In this document: positions 6,426 to 14,438 of the stretch, piece by piece | Numbering within the stretch: the stretch's first letter is position 1 | How the letters are laid out: the number at the start of each line of letters is the position of its first letter | DNA from: Aphodosoma sp044433285 | GTDB taxonomy: Bacteria > Bacteroidota > Bacteroidia > Bacteroidales > Paludibacteraceae | Assembly (NCBI GenBank): GCA_044433285.1 | Contig: JAWXTU010000043.1 | Coordinates: 1-17,929, forward strand | Length of the DNA stretch: 17,929 nt | Reading direction: 5' to 3' | Notes under the pieces: model-generated | The model's input: the letters and a program-made list of their open reading frames with translations, nothing else | Told to the model about the DNA's origin: nothing | Database searches by the model: none | Translations under genes and position numbers: made by a program

Positions 6426-8117
6426 TTAGAAGTTAACAAAATATGATATCGACATACCTTTTGATGCAGGCACATATCTACATACACCACCCGAGCAGTT
6501 GTATCCTGCACGTGTACGACCGTATGACAATTGCACTCGGTGTGCACCCTCAGTATATGCCGCAGCTACTTTATAATAGTGTTGATTAGTTGTGCCAACA
6601 TTGTACATATCAGATAGTTCAATCAATACTTTCTTATATAGCGAAATCTCATATAATCCATAAGCCCAATCGCCTAAATCTTGTGCTGTGTGCAAATATT
6701 GCAACTCCGCACGCATACCTATATTGCTTGAGTGTTTGTATTTACCCTCGAATATAAATATATTAGAATTAACGATATCGCCGTTAGTTCCGTGACCCTC
6801 AATTACTTTTTGGTTGTATTGTTGATACATATACATTGCAGTAAACGAGAATGTTTTACTCAATTTTTTCGACACCTCGAGGTGTGCATCGAGATAATAG
6901 GTCTCATCGCCATGACCGAAAAGTGATGTTGTATAACCGTTTGTGCCTTGATATGAGCCATTAACCATAGTAACACCAGTAGTATCTAATCCACACACAT
7001 ATGTTATGTTAGCACGAATGTTAGTGCCATATTTACCACCTAGAGTAGTTTTGCGTTTGAATGTATATCGTGCCTCTGCTTGATATGCCCACTCGCCTTG
7101 AGTTTGTGTTGCATATGGATAAAGAGCAGCAAGCGCATAAGTGTGAGTCATCGAAAATGCAGGCATATGATTGATAAAACCACTAGTACCAGAACCAGTG
7201 CGGTCTGCACGATACGACATATTATCAGAGCGTTTTGCCTGAACAATAAAACTCATACCCCTCTCAGCATAAGTCAAAGAGAGCAAAGTTGCATTACCTG
7301 GTTTGTAGATATATCCATTGTCGTTGCTCGGGTCGTTTGCTTTATATGCATACTCAGCAAGCGCATTCCAACCCCCTTTTTGAAAACGAACTCTCACATC
7401 GGCAGAACCGACATATTCTGGCAAGTTTAATCTGTATAATGCAGATGGTTGAATCACCTCGTCTGGGTCGTATTTACTCACATACGAACCACCTAGCATA
7501 AGGCGATAATCTTTCTCTTGCATCGCAGGAAACCACTCGTCAATATTCAACTCAAGATCTCCACCCATCACAGCACCTTGTGTATAATCAAAGCCGTAGT
7601 AGTTATCAGAGTTGAAATTGAAGTAGTTACGTTGCATACCTGCCAACCCTTTTAGGCGAATACCTTTGTATGGCTCAAGCACTAAACGCGCACCACGCAA
7701 CGAGTTGTCGATACCTAACGGACGATCTTCGTATGAGCGGAAAATCAATCCCGAACCAAATTGGTCGTAGATATCACCAACGGTAATTTCGAACCATTTA
7801 TATTTACCTGTTACAAATACATTTGTAAGTCCACTACCCGCAAAAGCATCTTCAAATCCTGGCAACGGAGTATCCATTATCTCCATACGCGCACCAGCAG
7901 TAATGTATTTACTTGTAAGCTGTAAATTTATATAGGTGTTGCTCAAGAAATCGCCAGCATAATCGGTTGCACCAATCACACTATCTACTTGAGGAATCAT
8001 CATCTCCGTTTGGAGACTACCACGCAACGTTACTTTATTATCATCCTGCGCCAATAAATTCAAAGGCGAAAGAAGCACAATAGCCATAACGCACGCCAAA
8101 AGTACTCTTTTCTGCAT
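6426..8117 (-). CDS. DUF6029-like outer-membrane beta-barrel protein
   Basis: The 563-residue protein has a cleavable signal peptide (about 1-24, ending LLAQ) and then alternating short beta strands across its length, with many aromatic residues, and ends in phenylalanine (SYFVNF), the usual C-terminal signature of outer-membrane barrels. The sequence after the signal (VTLRGSLQTEMMIPQVD, then FGSGLIFRSYEDRPLGIDNS at about 121-140) matches what I recall of the Bacteroidota DUF6029 family. The function is not known. It lies between a TlpA-type oxidoreductase (66 bp upstream, with a hairpin element in the gap) and an Omp28-like lipoprotein (9 bp downstream), so the three probably act together in the envelope. 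Confident on location, moderate on family name. Confidence 0.85.
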   Translation of the reverse strand: MQKRVLLACVMAIVLLSPLNLLAQDDNKVTLRGSLQTEMMIPQVDSVIGATDYAGDFLSNTYINLQLTSKYITAGARMEIMDTPLPGFEDAFAGSGLTNVFVTGKYKWFEITVGDIYDQFGSGLIFRSYEDRPLGIDNSLRGARLVLEPYKGIRLKGLAGMQRNYFNFNSDNYYGFDYTQGAVMGGDLELNIDEWFPAMQEKDYRLMLGGSYVSKYDPDEVIQPSALYRLNLPEYVGSADVRVRFQKGGWNALAEYAYKANDPSNDNGYIYKPGNATLLSLTYAERGMSFIVQAKRSDNMSYRADRTGSGTSGFINHMPAFSMTHTYALAALYPYATQTQGEWAYQAEARYTFKRKTTLGGKYGTNIRANITYVCGLDTTGVTMVNGSYQGTNGYTTSLFGHGDETYYLDAHLEVSKKLSKTFSFTAMYMYQQYNQKVIEGHGTNGDIVNSNIFIFEGKYKHSSNIGMRAELQYLHTAQDLGDWAYGLYEISLYKKVLIELSDMYNVGTTNQHYYKVAAAYTEGAHRVQLSYGRTRAGYNCSGGVCRYVPASKGMSISYFVNF

Positions 8118-8141
8118 TTATGTAAAATGTTTAATGTAAAC

Positions 8142-8168
8142 TAAAGGGGACTTCTAAAAACTCCCCGA
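8142..8168. repeat. Intergenic hairpin element, copy E4
   Basis: AGGGGACTTCTAAAAAC followed by TCCCC: GGGGA pairs with TCCCC across an 11-nt centre that is itself nearly self-complementary. It lies in the 66-bp gap between the TlpA-type gene and the DUF6029-like gene, inside the operon. It is the cleanest single copy of the family in the window. Confidence 0.7.
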
Positions 8169-8183
8169 TGGATAAATTAATTA

Positions 8184-8666
8184 TTATTTAGCTACTTCGC
8201 GTACTTTTTCGATAAGCTCTTCTTCTGCACCATCAGTGTAACCTGTGTGAGAATAAACTATTTTACCTGAACCGTCAAAAACAAAAGTTGCAGGGATATT
8301 TGATACATTCATAGCGCGTTTGAAGTCGCTATTTGGGTCAATCAATACATCATATTCCCAACCTTTTCCGTAAACTAATGGTTTTACTTTATCTACATTT
8401 TGACCTTGGTCAATTGATACGATAATCACTTTTACACCAGTCTCCTCTTCCCAATCTGCAATCTGTTCGTTGATAGCATCAAGCTCGCGTTGGCATGGTT
8501 TGCACCAAGTAGCAAAGAAGCTAAGAATAAATGGGTTACCATCGTTTGACAATGTAGATGTATCTACAGTTTTACCATCGATATCTTTTAATGAAACAGA
8601 TGGAATTTGAGCAAAACACCCTGCTGATAAAATAAGCACAAGTGCTAATAGAATTGATTTTTTCAT
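8184..8666 (-). CDS. TlpA-family thiol-disulfide oxidoreductase
   Basis: The 160-residue protein has an N-terminal signal (about 1-20, hydrophobic run ending GCFAQ) and a single thioredoxin-like domain of the AhpC-TSA/TlpA type. The redox motif WCKPC lies at 54-58 (Cys55 and Cys58) after FILSFFAT, and the cis-proline is at 125 in NIPATFVF. The cysteine in SAGC (17) could suggest a lipoprotein, but the -3 position is serine rather than leucine, so cleavage by signal peptidase I after CFA is equally likely. It should reduce or exchange disulfides in the periplasm. It is first in the operon with a DUF6029-like barrel, an Omp28-like CxxC lipoprotein and an acidic lipoprotein, and has a consensus promoter 96-128 bp upstream. 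Confidence 0.93.
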   Translation of the reverse strand: MKKSILLALVLILSAGCFAQIPSVSLKDIDGKTVDTSTLSNDGNPFILSFFATWCKPCQRELDAINEQIADWEEETGVKVIIVSIDQGQNVDKVKPLVYGKGWEYDVLIDPNSDFKRAMNVSNIPATFVFDGSGKIVYSHTGYTDGAEEELIEKVREVAK

Positions 8667-8718
8667 AAATATTTATTTTTTTAATTTCTTGACATTCTTA
8701 AATTTCACCTTAAAAGCA

Positions 8719-8752
8719 AGCTCTTAGTTATTTTTAGAAGTCCTCTCTAATT
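8719..8752. repeat. Intergenic hairpin element, copy E5 (half, diverged)
   Basis: Read on the minus strand, GAGGACTTCTAAAAATAACT matches the core of copy E4 (GGGGACTTCTAAAAACT), but the closing TCCCC arm is lost. It lies at the beginning of the leader of the TlpA operon. Confidence 0.45.
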
Positions 8753-8761
8753 TTAAAGGTA

Positions 8762-8793
8762 CAAAGATAATACAAATTTTATAGTTAATCAAA
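8762..8793 (-). promoter_or_regulatory. Promoter of the TlpA-DUF6029-Omp28 operon
   Basis: On the minus strand TTTG (complement of 8790-8793) is followed after 20 bp by TATCTTTG (complement of 8762-8769), a full Bacteroidota consensus. The start point is near 8756, giving a leader of about 90 nt that contains the E5 half element. The promoter begins only about 14 bp past the aroF stop codon. Confidence 0.8.
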
Positions 8794-8807
8794 TGTTTGT
8801 ATAGCAA

Positions 8808-9806
8808 TTACACTATACAGCGCCCAACTGCCTGAGCAATAGGACTCAATGTTGCATACATTTCTCTAAATTGGTCGTGATTAAGCTGCTGCGAAGCATC
8901 ACTAAGTGCCACTTTTGGGTTTGGGTGAGTCTCGATTAGCAACCCATCTACCCCCATCGCTACACAGGCTCTTGCCAAATCAGGCACTCCATAATCGTAA
9001 CCCATAGCATGACTAGGGTCAAGTATAATCGGCAGATTAGTATGTTTTTTCAACCACGCAACGCCACACAAATCGAGTGTAAAACGGGTGTAAGGCTCAA
9101 AAGCTCTAATACCTCTCTCACAAAGGATTACCTTTTCGTTGCCTTGCGACAAAATAAAATCGGCACAATTTACAAACTCTTGCAATGTAGTACCAAAACC
9201 GCGTTTGAGGATAACAGTTTTATCACACTGTCCAGCAGCGGTTAACAGTCCGTGATCGTACATACTTTTTGCGCCAATCTGCACAAAATCAGCATATTCA
9301 ATCACCTGCTCTACATGCGTTGCATCACGCACCTCAGTGGCAATTTTTAGTCCATACTTCTCTCGCATCTTTGCCAATAGTTGCAACCCCTCAAGTCCTA
9401 ACCCCCTAAATGTATAAGGTGAGGTGCGAGGTTTGAAACTACCTGCACGAAGCACTTTCACACCCAACGAAGTGAGCATCTTACAACTCATCTCTATCTG
9501 CTCCTCACTCTCTACAGAACAGGGACCACCCATCATTATAGTATTCTTACAGTCGCCACCGATGTAAGTATCCCCTATCTCTATTTTTTGTATCTCCGAA
9601 CGATACTCTTTGCTCGACAATTGCATATCCGAATTCATTACCCAAAACTCTGGCGAGTATGGTTTTAACACCTCTGGCAACTCCTTCACAGCACTTGCCG
9701 TTACCAGTGCGTAATAATCCGATTTTTCTACTACAATCGCTTTTGATTGGTGAGCTAATTTCTCAATTTGCTCACGCGATAATTTTTTATCTAAATGAAT
9801 AATCAT
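8808..9806 (-). CDS. aroF: 3-deoxy-7-phosphoheptulonate synthase (DAHP synthase, class I-beta)
   Basis: The enzyme condenses phosphoenolpyruvate with erythrose 4-phosphate, the first step of the shikimate pathway. The 332 residues comprise an N-terminal ferredoxin-like domain (about 1-70) of the kind that gives allosteric feedback in I-beta enzymes, then a TIM barrel. Family motifs are GGPCSVES (93-100, with metal-binding Cys96), GSFKPRTSPYTF (122-133), ILDPSHA (261-267) and ETHPNP (292-297). A variant is seen where most relatives read IGARNMQN: here it is IGAKSMYD (177-184), followed by an unusual FGTTLQEF segment. No chorismate mutase domain is attached. The ATG at 9806 gives the full regulatory domain. 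It lies 83 bp behind the epimerase/CBS gene, with a hairpin element in the gap, and no terminator is visible after it. Confidence 0.93.
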   Translation of the reverse strand: MIIHLDKKLSREQIEKLAHQSKAIVVEKSDYYALVTASAVKELPEVLKPYSPEFWVMNSDMQLSSKEYRSEIQKIEIGDTYIGGDCKNTIMMGGPCSVESEEQIEMSCKMLTSLGVKVLRAGSFKPRTSPYTFRGLGLEGLQLLAKMREKYGLKIATEVRDATHVEQVIEYADFVQIGAKSMYDHGLLTAAGQCDKTVILKRGFGTTLQEFVNCADFILSQGNEKVILCERGIRAFEPYTRFTLDLCGVAWLKKHTNLPIILDPSHAMGYDYGVPDLARACVAMGVDGLLIETHPNPKVALSDASQQLNHDQFREMYATLSPIAQAVGRCIV

Positions 9807-9821
9807 ATTAAATCTCTAAAT

Positions 9822-9894
9822 TATAGGGACTTCTAAAAACTACTTTACTGTCCCATCTATTTTTACTCAGGGAGATTTTTAATAATCCCCTATA
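9822..9894. repeat. Intergenic hairpin element, copy E6 (paired)
   Basis: A 73-bp element with TATAGGGAC at its left end and the inverted form (AATCCCCTATA) at its right end. The right half alone forms GGGA-N12-TCCC with ATT/AAT inside. The right end covers the TAG stop codon of the epimerase/CBS gene (9890-9892), so the element forms both the last codon context and the operon gap. Confidence 0.65.
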
Positions 9895-10894
9895 TTTCGC
9901 TGCGTATTAGGTTATAGAAATTCACCACTCCAACAGGAGCACCGTCTGCATCTATAACAGGTACGAAATTTACAATAAAATCTTGTTTTTCTATAGCTTT
10001 AAACATCTGACTAATAGAGGTATCCGACGATAACACAAAGGGGTTAGTATTGACAAAATCCTCAACTCGCACACTTGCAAAATCGGCTGATTTAGCTAAA
10101 AATGCTCTGCGCACATCTGCATTAGATGCCAGCCCGGCAATTTTACCATCAGCCCCTTTGAATATCACATACCCCATTTTATAATTCTCAATAGTGGCAA
10201 GAATATCTGTAACTGTACATTCGTCAATACTCAACAACGGTATCTCATCATTCATAAAATCCCCTATCAAATATCTCGACTCCACATTATTCACTCTCAA
10301 ATCAAGCAATGCTTTACCTGCCGAGAGATTATTTGCTAAAAACGAGCCACATACCACGCTTGATACGCCCATATTACGCAAAATAAATGCCACTTCGCCA
10401 TTCACGCCACCATCTACAAATATTTTTTTGTTTTGATATCTGTTGCGAAACGATCTAATACGCTGAAAATTAACCTTATCAAATTTACCTCCACTCTCAC
10501 CTGGCACCGTTGTCATAAACAACACAAAATCAAAGTTACGATATTGCTCAAAAACATCGATCGGTGTATTCGAACACATCCCCAACCCCCATTTTGTTAC
10601 ACCATTATCGGGCACTTCTATTGGGTGAGATTTAATATTTTCATATTGAAACTGCACATATTCAACGCCATACTGCTCAATCTTCTCGAAATATTTTTCG
10701 GGAGTCGACGAGATAATATGCAAATCAATCGGTGTATTTGATATGCTACGTATTGCAGCAATATCATCAAAGACGCTCATATCATCTTTGCAGTCGATAT
10801 GAAAACTATCTATATACAACTGATCGAGAGACTTAATCACCTCTTCGCGCGGTGAGCTATCATTATATGCGTAAATAGACGCAGATATCTTCAT
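9890..10894 (-). CDS. Ribulose-phosphate 3-epimerase-like TIM barrel fused to two CBS domains
   Basis: Residues 1-200 follow the ribulose-phosphate 3-epimerase pattern. The predicted metal ligands are all present: His32 and Asp34 in FHIDC, His59 in DLHI, and Asp161 in FVDGG. Ser6 in the ASI segment and the phosphate-loop MTTVPGESGG (127-136, family form MSVNPGFGGQ) also match. Residues about 208-268 and 273-334 form a CBS pair, a module that usually binds adenine nucleotides and regulates an attached domain. True epimerases of about 220 residues lack this tail. The likely reaction is epimerisation of a pentulose phosphate or related sugar, possibly controlled by nucleotide level, but the substrate is unproven. 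The gene lies 16 bp after the GH16-like gene and shortly before aroF. The stop codon overlaps a repeat element. Confidence 0.82.
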   Translation of the reverse strand: MKISASIYAYNDSSPREEVIKSLDQLYIDSFHIDCKDDMSVFDDIAAIRSISNTPIDLHIISSTPEKYFEKIEQYGVEYVQFQYENIKSHPIEVPDNGVTKWGLGMCSNTPIDVFEQYRNFDFVLFMTTVPGESGGKFDKVNFQRIRSFRNRYQNKKIFVDGGVNGEVAFILRNMGVSSVVCGSFLANNLSAGKALLDLRVNNVESRYLIGDFMNDEIPLLSIDECTVTDILATIENYKMGYVIFKGADGKIAGLASNADVRRAFLAKSADFASVRVEDFVNTNPFVLSSDTSISQMFKAIEKQDFIVNFVPVIDADGAPVGVVNFYNLIRSEI

Positions 10895-10910
10895 TTATGA
10901 AAATTTAAAT

Positions 10911-12260
10911 TTATTTTTTCTCTACAACAGGTAGATATGTATTCACGTTATCGATTTCATAAACAGCAGCTCCACCTTTTTTATTCTCAGGTATAAACGA
11001 GTTGAACACTGGGAACATTGGTTTTTCTGGAATGTAATTTGAACATCTAAACACCTCAAGGTTATTGATATACCAAATAACATCATTATCTTTTATCTCT
11101 ACCGAATAGATATAAAACTCACGTGGATTTAATCCAGTAATTTTTGTAGATGTATATTTTTTCTCAAATTTTGAGTTCCAATAGATACCCACTTCAATCT
11201 CTTTGCCATTGCAACGGCACACGTTTATATGAGGAGTTTTGGTACCATCTGTCAACCAGAAAGCGTGTGACACATCACCGCTACCAGTAAATCTTAATTT
11301 AGCACTAAACACACCTCGTCTTTGGCAAGCAACCTTATGACCGTTGATTACATCACTAGAATAATCAAAAGTGTGTTGCACAAAACCTCTCTCTGGGTGC
11401 CATACAATTGCATCGGTTTTTCCCTCTTTGGTAATGATATTCAAGCGACCATTAACCACTGCCACATTATTTCCGCAAGTGTTTGCCTGTTTTTCGTTTA
11501 AGAAAGAGTGTTTGCCCACAAGAGCATCATTGTCGTAACAGAAACCATACTCCCAACTTGTAGTTGGCAAAATATTGCCATCAAAACCCTCTTTGAAAGC
11601 TAACTCATAAGCCTTAATATTGGCAAATTTATCATCTTTTTGGCTCAAATAGAATTTGATATCATCGTTTTCAGCTAATGTAAAATATCTATTTTCCAAA
11701 GCAGCCTCTTTTGTATTATCCCAACGTTTAGCATCAGCCCAAAATTCATTGCTTTTCTTAAACTCTGGAGTACTAACTTTCTCTTTTAGTTCAAGATACT
11801 CTTTGAGCATATATGAATCGTGGAAACGCACATATGTCTTATACTCTTTTGATTTTTCAAACTTCTTAAGACGAGTTAGTTCTGGCGATTTTTTCACCTC
11901 TTTTGGGTCACCTAGTAATACAAAATCTGCATTTTTTTCAAAATCTTGATACTCTCTCAACTCTTTGCTATCACACACTCTGAAATACATTTGAAGAGCA
12001 GCGTTGCCATCCAACTTCCTCATCTTCTTCATATCTCTGTACTCCTCTGTATCTTTGTACTTGCGAGATTTGAGCATTCTTTTGTTCTCTTTAAAATCAG
12101 CAGATTTTACCTGCTCATAAAGTTCTGCATATTCCGCCAACTCTTTAGATGCATGCACTGCATTGTAACGCTTAAACTCAGCTATTAAGGTCTTGTGTTC
12201 AGCCTCAAATTTTGCTGTAGGAGTTAATCCTCCAAAGGTTTTTTTCCAAAAAAGATTCAT
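10911..12260 (-). CDS. Helical-repeat protein with a catalytically dead GH16-like (ConA-type) domain
   Basis: The preferred product is 449 residues, starting at ATG 12260. A longer frame from 12305 would overlap the upstream gene and add a 15-residue Lys/Asn/Ile-rich stretch typical of spacer DNA. Residues about 15-210 are charged helical repeats of roughly 60-70 residues with recurring patterns such as DS-x-x-L-x-EY and F-x-K-x-x-x-F. Residues about 225-445 resemble a glycoside hydrolase family 16 jelly roll: a GVFSAKLRF strand, HAFWLTDG, and later YSVEIKDNDVIWYINNLEVFR. Where GH16 enzymes have the catalytic E-x-D-x-x-E, this protein reads HINVCR (344-349), so all three acidic residues are replaced and hydrolysis is not expected. 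No signal peptide is seen. A binding or scaffold role is possible; the function is unknown. It lies 22 bp after the LOG gene and 16 bp before the epimerase/CBS gene. Confidence 0.8.
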   Translation of the reverse strand: MNLFWKKTFGGLTPTAKFEAEHKTLIAEFKRYNAVHASKELAEYAELYEQVKSADFKENKRMLKSRKYKDTEEYRDMKKMRKLDGNAALQMYFRVCDSKELREYQDFEKNADFVLLGDPKEVKKSPELTRLKKFEKSKEYKTYVRFHDSYMLKEYLELKEKVSTPEFKKSNEFWADAKRWDNTKEAALENRYFTLAENDDIKFYLSQKDDKFANIKAYELAFKEGFDGNILPTTSWEYGFCYDNDALVGKHSFLNEKQANTCGNNVAVVNGRLNIITKEGKTDAIVWHPERGFVQHTFDYSSDVINGHKVACQRRGVFSAKLRFTGSGDVSHAFWLTDGTKTPHINVCRCNGKEIEVGIYWNSKFEKKYTSTKITGLNPREFYIYSVEIKDNDVIWYINNLEVFRCSNYIPEKPMFPVFNSFIPENKKGGAAVYEIDNVNTYLPVVEKK

Positions 12261-12282
12261 AAGATTAATTTTATTATTTTGT

Positions 12283-12831
12283 TTATTTATTTTCAATTGT
12301 TTCAATCATAGAAAATATCTCATCGATACTATTTACTATCTTCAATCGGGCAGCATTGCTAACATTATATGCCAAATTATCCTTTTTCATACGCTCAATC
12401 TGCATTATTAACCCCTCCCAATAGTTGTCTGGGTTATACAATATGGTGGGTTTGTCGTGTTCATTGACCATACAAGCCGACGTAACATCAAAAAATTCAT
12501 CGAGTGTGCCAAATCCGCCAGGCAATACAACAAACAGATCTGAATATTCTGTCATCATCGCCTTACGTTCCGACATCGACTCCACTTTAAATAGCTGCGT
12601 TGGCAAATCGCTTGTGCGCCCACGCTCGATAATCGTATCGGGTATAACTCCCAAAATATCACCCTCCAACTCGCTAGCCCCAAGAGCCACAGCCTGCATC
12701 AATCCGCCAGTTGCACCACCATAAACAAGTGTATGCCCATTTTGAGCAATCCAATTGCCAAGTTGCTTTGCCTGAATACGATACTCCTCTTTTACAGAAT
12801 CAGAAGAGGCACAAAAAACAGATATATTCAT
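12283..12831 (-). CDS. LOG family protein (TIGR00730, Rossmann fold)
   Basis: The 182-residue protein has the hallmarks of the LOG/TIGR00730 family: VYGGATGGLM (36-45), SMSERKAMM (85-93) and the PGGFGTLDE motif (104-112) that forms the nucleotide-binding and catalytic site. Members in plants, fungi and some bacteria release free cytokinin bases from cytokinin riboside 5'-monophosphates; many bacterial members cleave the glycosidic bond of AMP or related nucleotides. The length is usual for the group. It has no signal peptide and is cytoplasmic. It is 22 bp upstream of the GH16-like gene. The ATG at 12831 gives the conserved beginning MNISVFCASS. Confidence 0.93.
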   Translation of the reverse strand: MNISVFCASSDSVKEEYRIQAKQLGNWIAQNGHTLVYGGATGGLMQAVALGASELEGDILGVIPDTIIERGRTSDLPTQLFKVESMSERKAMMTEYSDLFVVLPGGFGTLDEFFDVTSACMVNEHDKPTILYNPDNYWEGLIMQIERMKKDNLAYNVSNAARLKIVNSIDEIFSMIETIENK

Positions 12832-12844
12832 AATTTTATTTTTT

Positions 12845-12965
12845 GAGAGTTTCTAGAACTCCTTATTTTTTAGCTCGCTTTTTAATTGGTTTTATTTTTT
12901 AGCTCGAGGCGTTTTTTGTTTGAGAAATTTCTAGAACCTCTTGTTTTAGCTCGGGTCGTTTTTAG
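12845..12965. repeat. Intergenic element, diverged direct repeats (copy E7)
   Basis: Two related blocks, beginning GAGAGTTTCTAGAACTCC (12845) and GAGAAATTTCTAGAACCTC (12922), are each followed by T-runs and TTTTAGCTCG. A third TTTTTTAGCTCG lies between them (about 12895). The CTAGAACTCC core is similar to the CTAAAAACTCC of the other elements, so I place it in the same family with caution. It fills the 142-bp gap between nfnB and the LOG gene. Confidence 0.5.
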
Positions 12966-12973
12966 ATTTTCGC

Positions 12974-14428
12974 TTAAATCTCGCCAGCCATAATTTTAGC
13001 GTGCATATTTGCCGCTGCCTTACGTCCATCTCCCATTGCAAGAATTACAGTAGCACCGCCACGCACAATATCGCCACCTGCAAAGAGATTAGGAATTGAG
13101 CTTTGCAATGTTGCATCTTCCACTACAATAGTGCCCCATTTGCTCACATCTAACCCCTCTACCGAATTTGGTATCAATGGATTAGGCGACACACCCACAC
13201 TCACAATAACTTCATCTACATCAATAATCTCTATAGCACCATCGATAGGTTCTGGACGTCTGCGACCCGATGCATCTGGCTCACCAAGCGCCATCTTCTG
13301 CAAGCGCATCTGTTTCACCTTACCGCTGCCATCGCTCAAATACTCTATCGGATTATGCAGCGTCATAAACTCCACACCCTCCTCTTTTGCATGTTTCACC
13401 TCTTCAATACGAGCTGGCATCTCCTCCTCTGAACGACGATAAATAATCATAGCACGCTCAGCACCAAGGCGTTTCGCCGTACGCACCGAGTCCATTGCAG
13501 TATTACCACCACCAATCACCGCCACACTTCTACCGCGCAACACAGGGGTATCATGCCCTGGTATAGCAGCTCCCATTAGGTTTACACGAGTCAAATACTC
13601 GTTAGAACTCATCACACCAATCAAATTCTCACCCGGTATATTCATAAAGTTAGGCAACCCTGCTCCACTTGCCACAAAGAGAGCACGATAACCCTCCTCT
13701 TCTAAATCGGCAACCGAGATAGTTTTACCCACGATACAGTTTTTCAAGAACTTAACACCCATCTTTTCGAGGTTTTCTACCTCTACATCAACCACTGCAT
13801 TTGGCAAACGGAATTCAGGGATACCATATTTAAGCACGCCACCAATCTCGTTAAACGCTTCAAAAACAGTTACATCATATCCTAACTTCACCATATCGCC
13901 TGCGAACGACAATCCGCAAGGACCAGAACCAACAACGGCAATTTTAATACCCAACGGCTCCGCCACCTCTGGCACACTAGATGCACCGCTTTCGCGCTCA
14001 TAATCAGCTGCAAATCTCTCTAAATAACCGATTGCTACCGACTCTTTTTTGCCTTTTAGATGCACACATTTACTTTCGCACTGACGCTCTTGCGGACAAA
14101 CACGACCACACACAGCAGGCAAAGCCGATGTCTGTTTCAACACCTTAGCAGCCTCAAGTATCTCGCCACGCTCAATATTTTTAACAAACGAAGGGATATC
14201 AATACCCACAGGGCACCCCTGCATACACGACGGAGTAGGACAATCCAAACATCTTTTTGCCTCTAACACAGCTTGTTCCAGAGTTAAACCTTGATTTACT
14301 TCCTCTGAATTATGACTACGATACTCACCATCAAGCTCATTCATCACCACTCGCTTGATAGCCATTCTATCTTTTGGTTTCATCGCCTGACGGAGTTCCA
14401 CACGCCAAGCACTATCTCTATTGCACAT
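12974..14428 (-). CDS. nfnB: NfnB: NADPH-dependent flavin/iron-sulfur subunit (glutamate synthase small-subunit-like)
   Basis: The 484-residue protein carries an N-terminal double [4Fe-4S] domain (CLDC at 60-63, Cys68, Cys72; Cys107, Cys111, Cys117, Cys121), an FAD-binding motif VGSGPCG (166-172), an NADPH motif VIGGGN (304-309) with RR at 331-332, and a second FAD motif FAGGDIVRGGAT (449-460). This is the GltD-like architecture. Because the partner gene encodes an NfnA-type subunit and no large glutamate synthase subunit is present, I favour the NfnAB complex, an NADH-dependent reduced ferredoxin:NADP+ oxidoreductase that works by electron bifurcation. GltD of glutamate synthase is the alternative. 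The first ATG (14428) leaves an unusual leader of about 15 residues before MKPKDR, so starts at residue 16 or 22 are possible. The hairpin array E8 begins 11 bp upstream. Confidence 0.88.
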   Translation of the reverse strand: MCNRDSAWRVELRQAMKPKDRMAIKRVVMNELDGEYRSHNSEEVNQGLTLEQAVLEAKRCLDCPTPSCMQGCPVGIDIPSFVKNIERGEILEAAKVLKQTSALPAVCGRVCPQERQCESKCVHLKGKKESVAIGYLERFAADYERESGASSVPEVAEPLGIKIAVVGSGPCGLSFAGDMVKLGYDVTVFEAFNEIGGVLKYGIPEFRLPNAVVDVEVENLEKMGVKFLKNCIVGKTISVADLEEEGYRALFVASGAGLPNFMNIPGENLIGVMSSNEYLTRVNLMGAAIPGHDTPVLRGRSVAVIGGGNTAMDSVRTAKRLGAERAMIIYRRSEEEMPARIEEVKHAKEEGVEFMTLHNPIEYLSDGSGKVKQMRLQKMALGEPDASGRRRPEPIDGAIEIIDVDEVIVSVGVSPNPLIPNSVEGLDVSKWGTIVVEDATLQSSIPNLFAGGDIVRGGATVILAMGDGRKAAANMHAKIMAGEI

Positions 14429-14438
14429 ATTTTATTGT

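Noticed and set aside
12261..12305. Longer N-terminus for the GH16-like protein
   Set aside because: It would overlap the LOG gene by 23 bp and encodes only a Lys/Asn/Ile-rich stretch typical of AT-rich spacer DNA.
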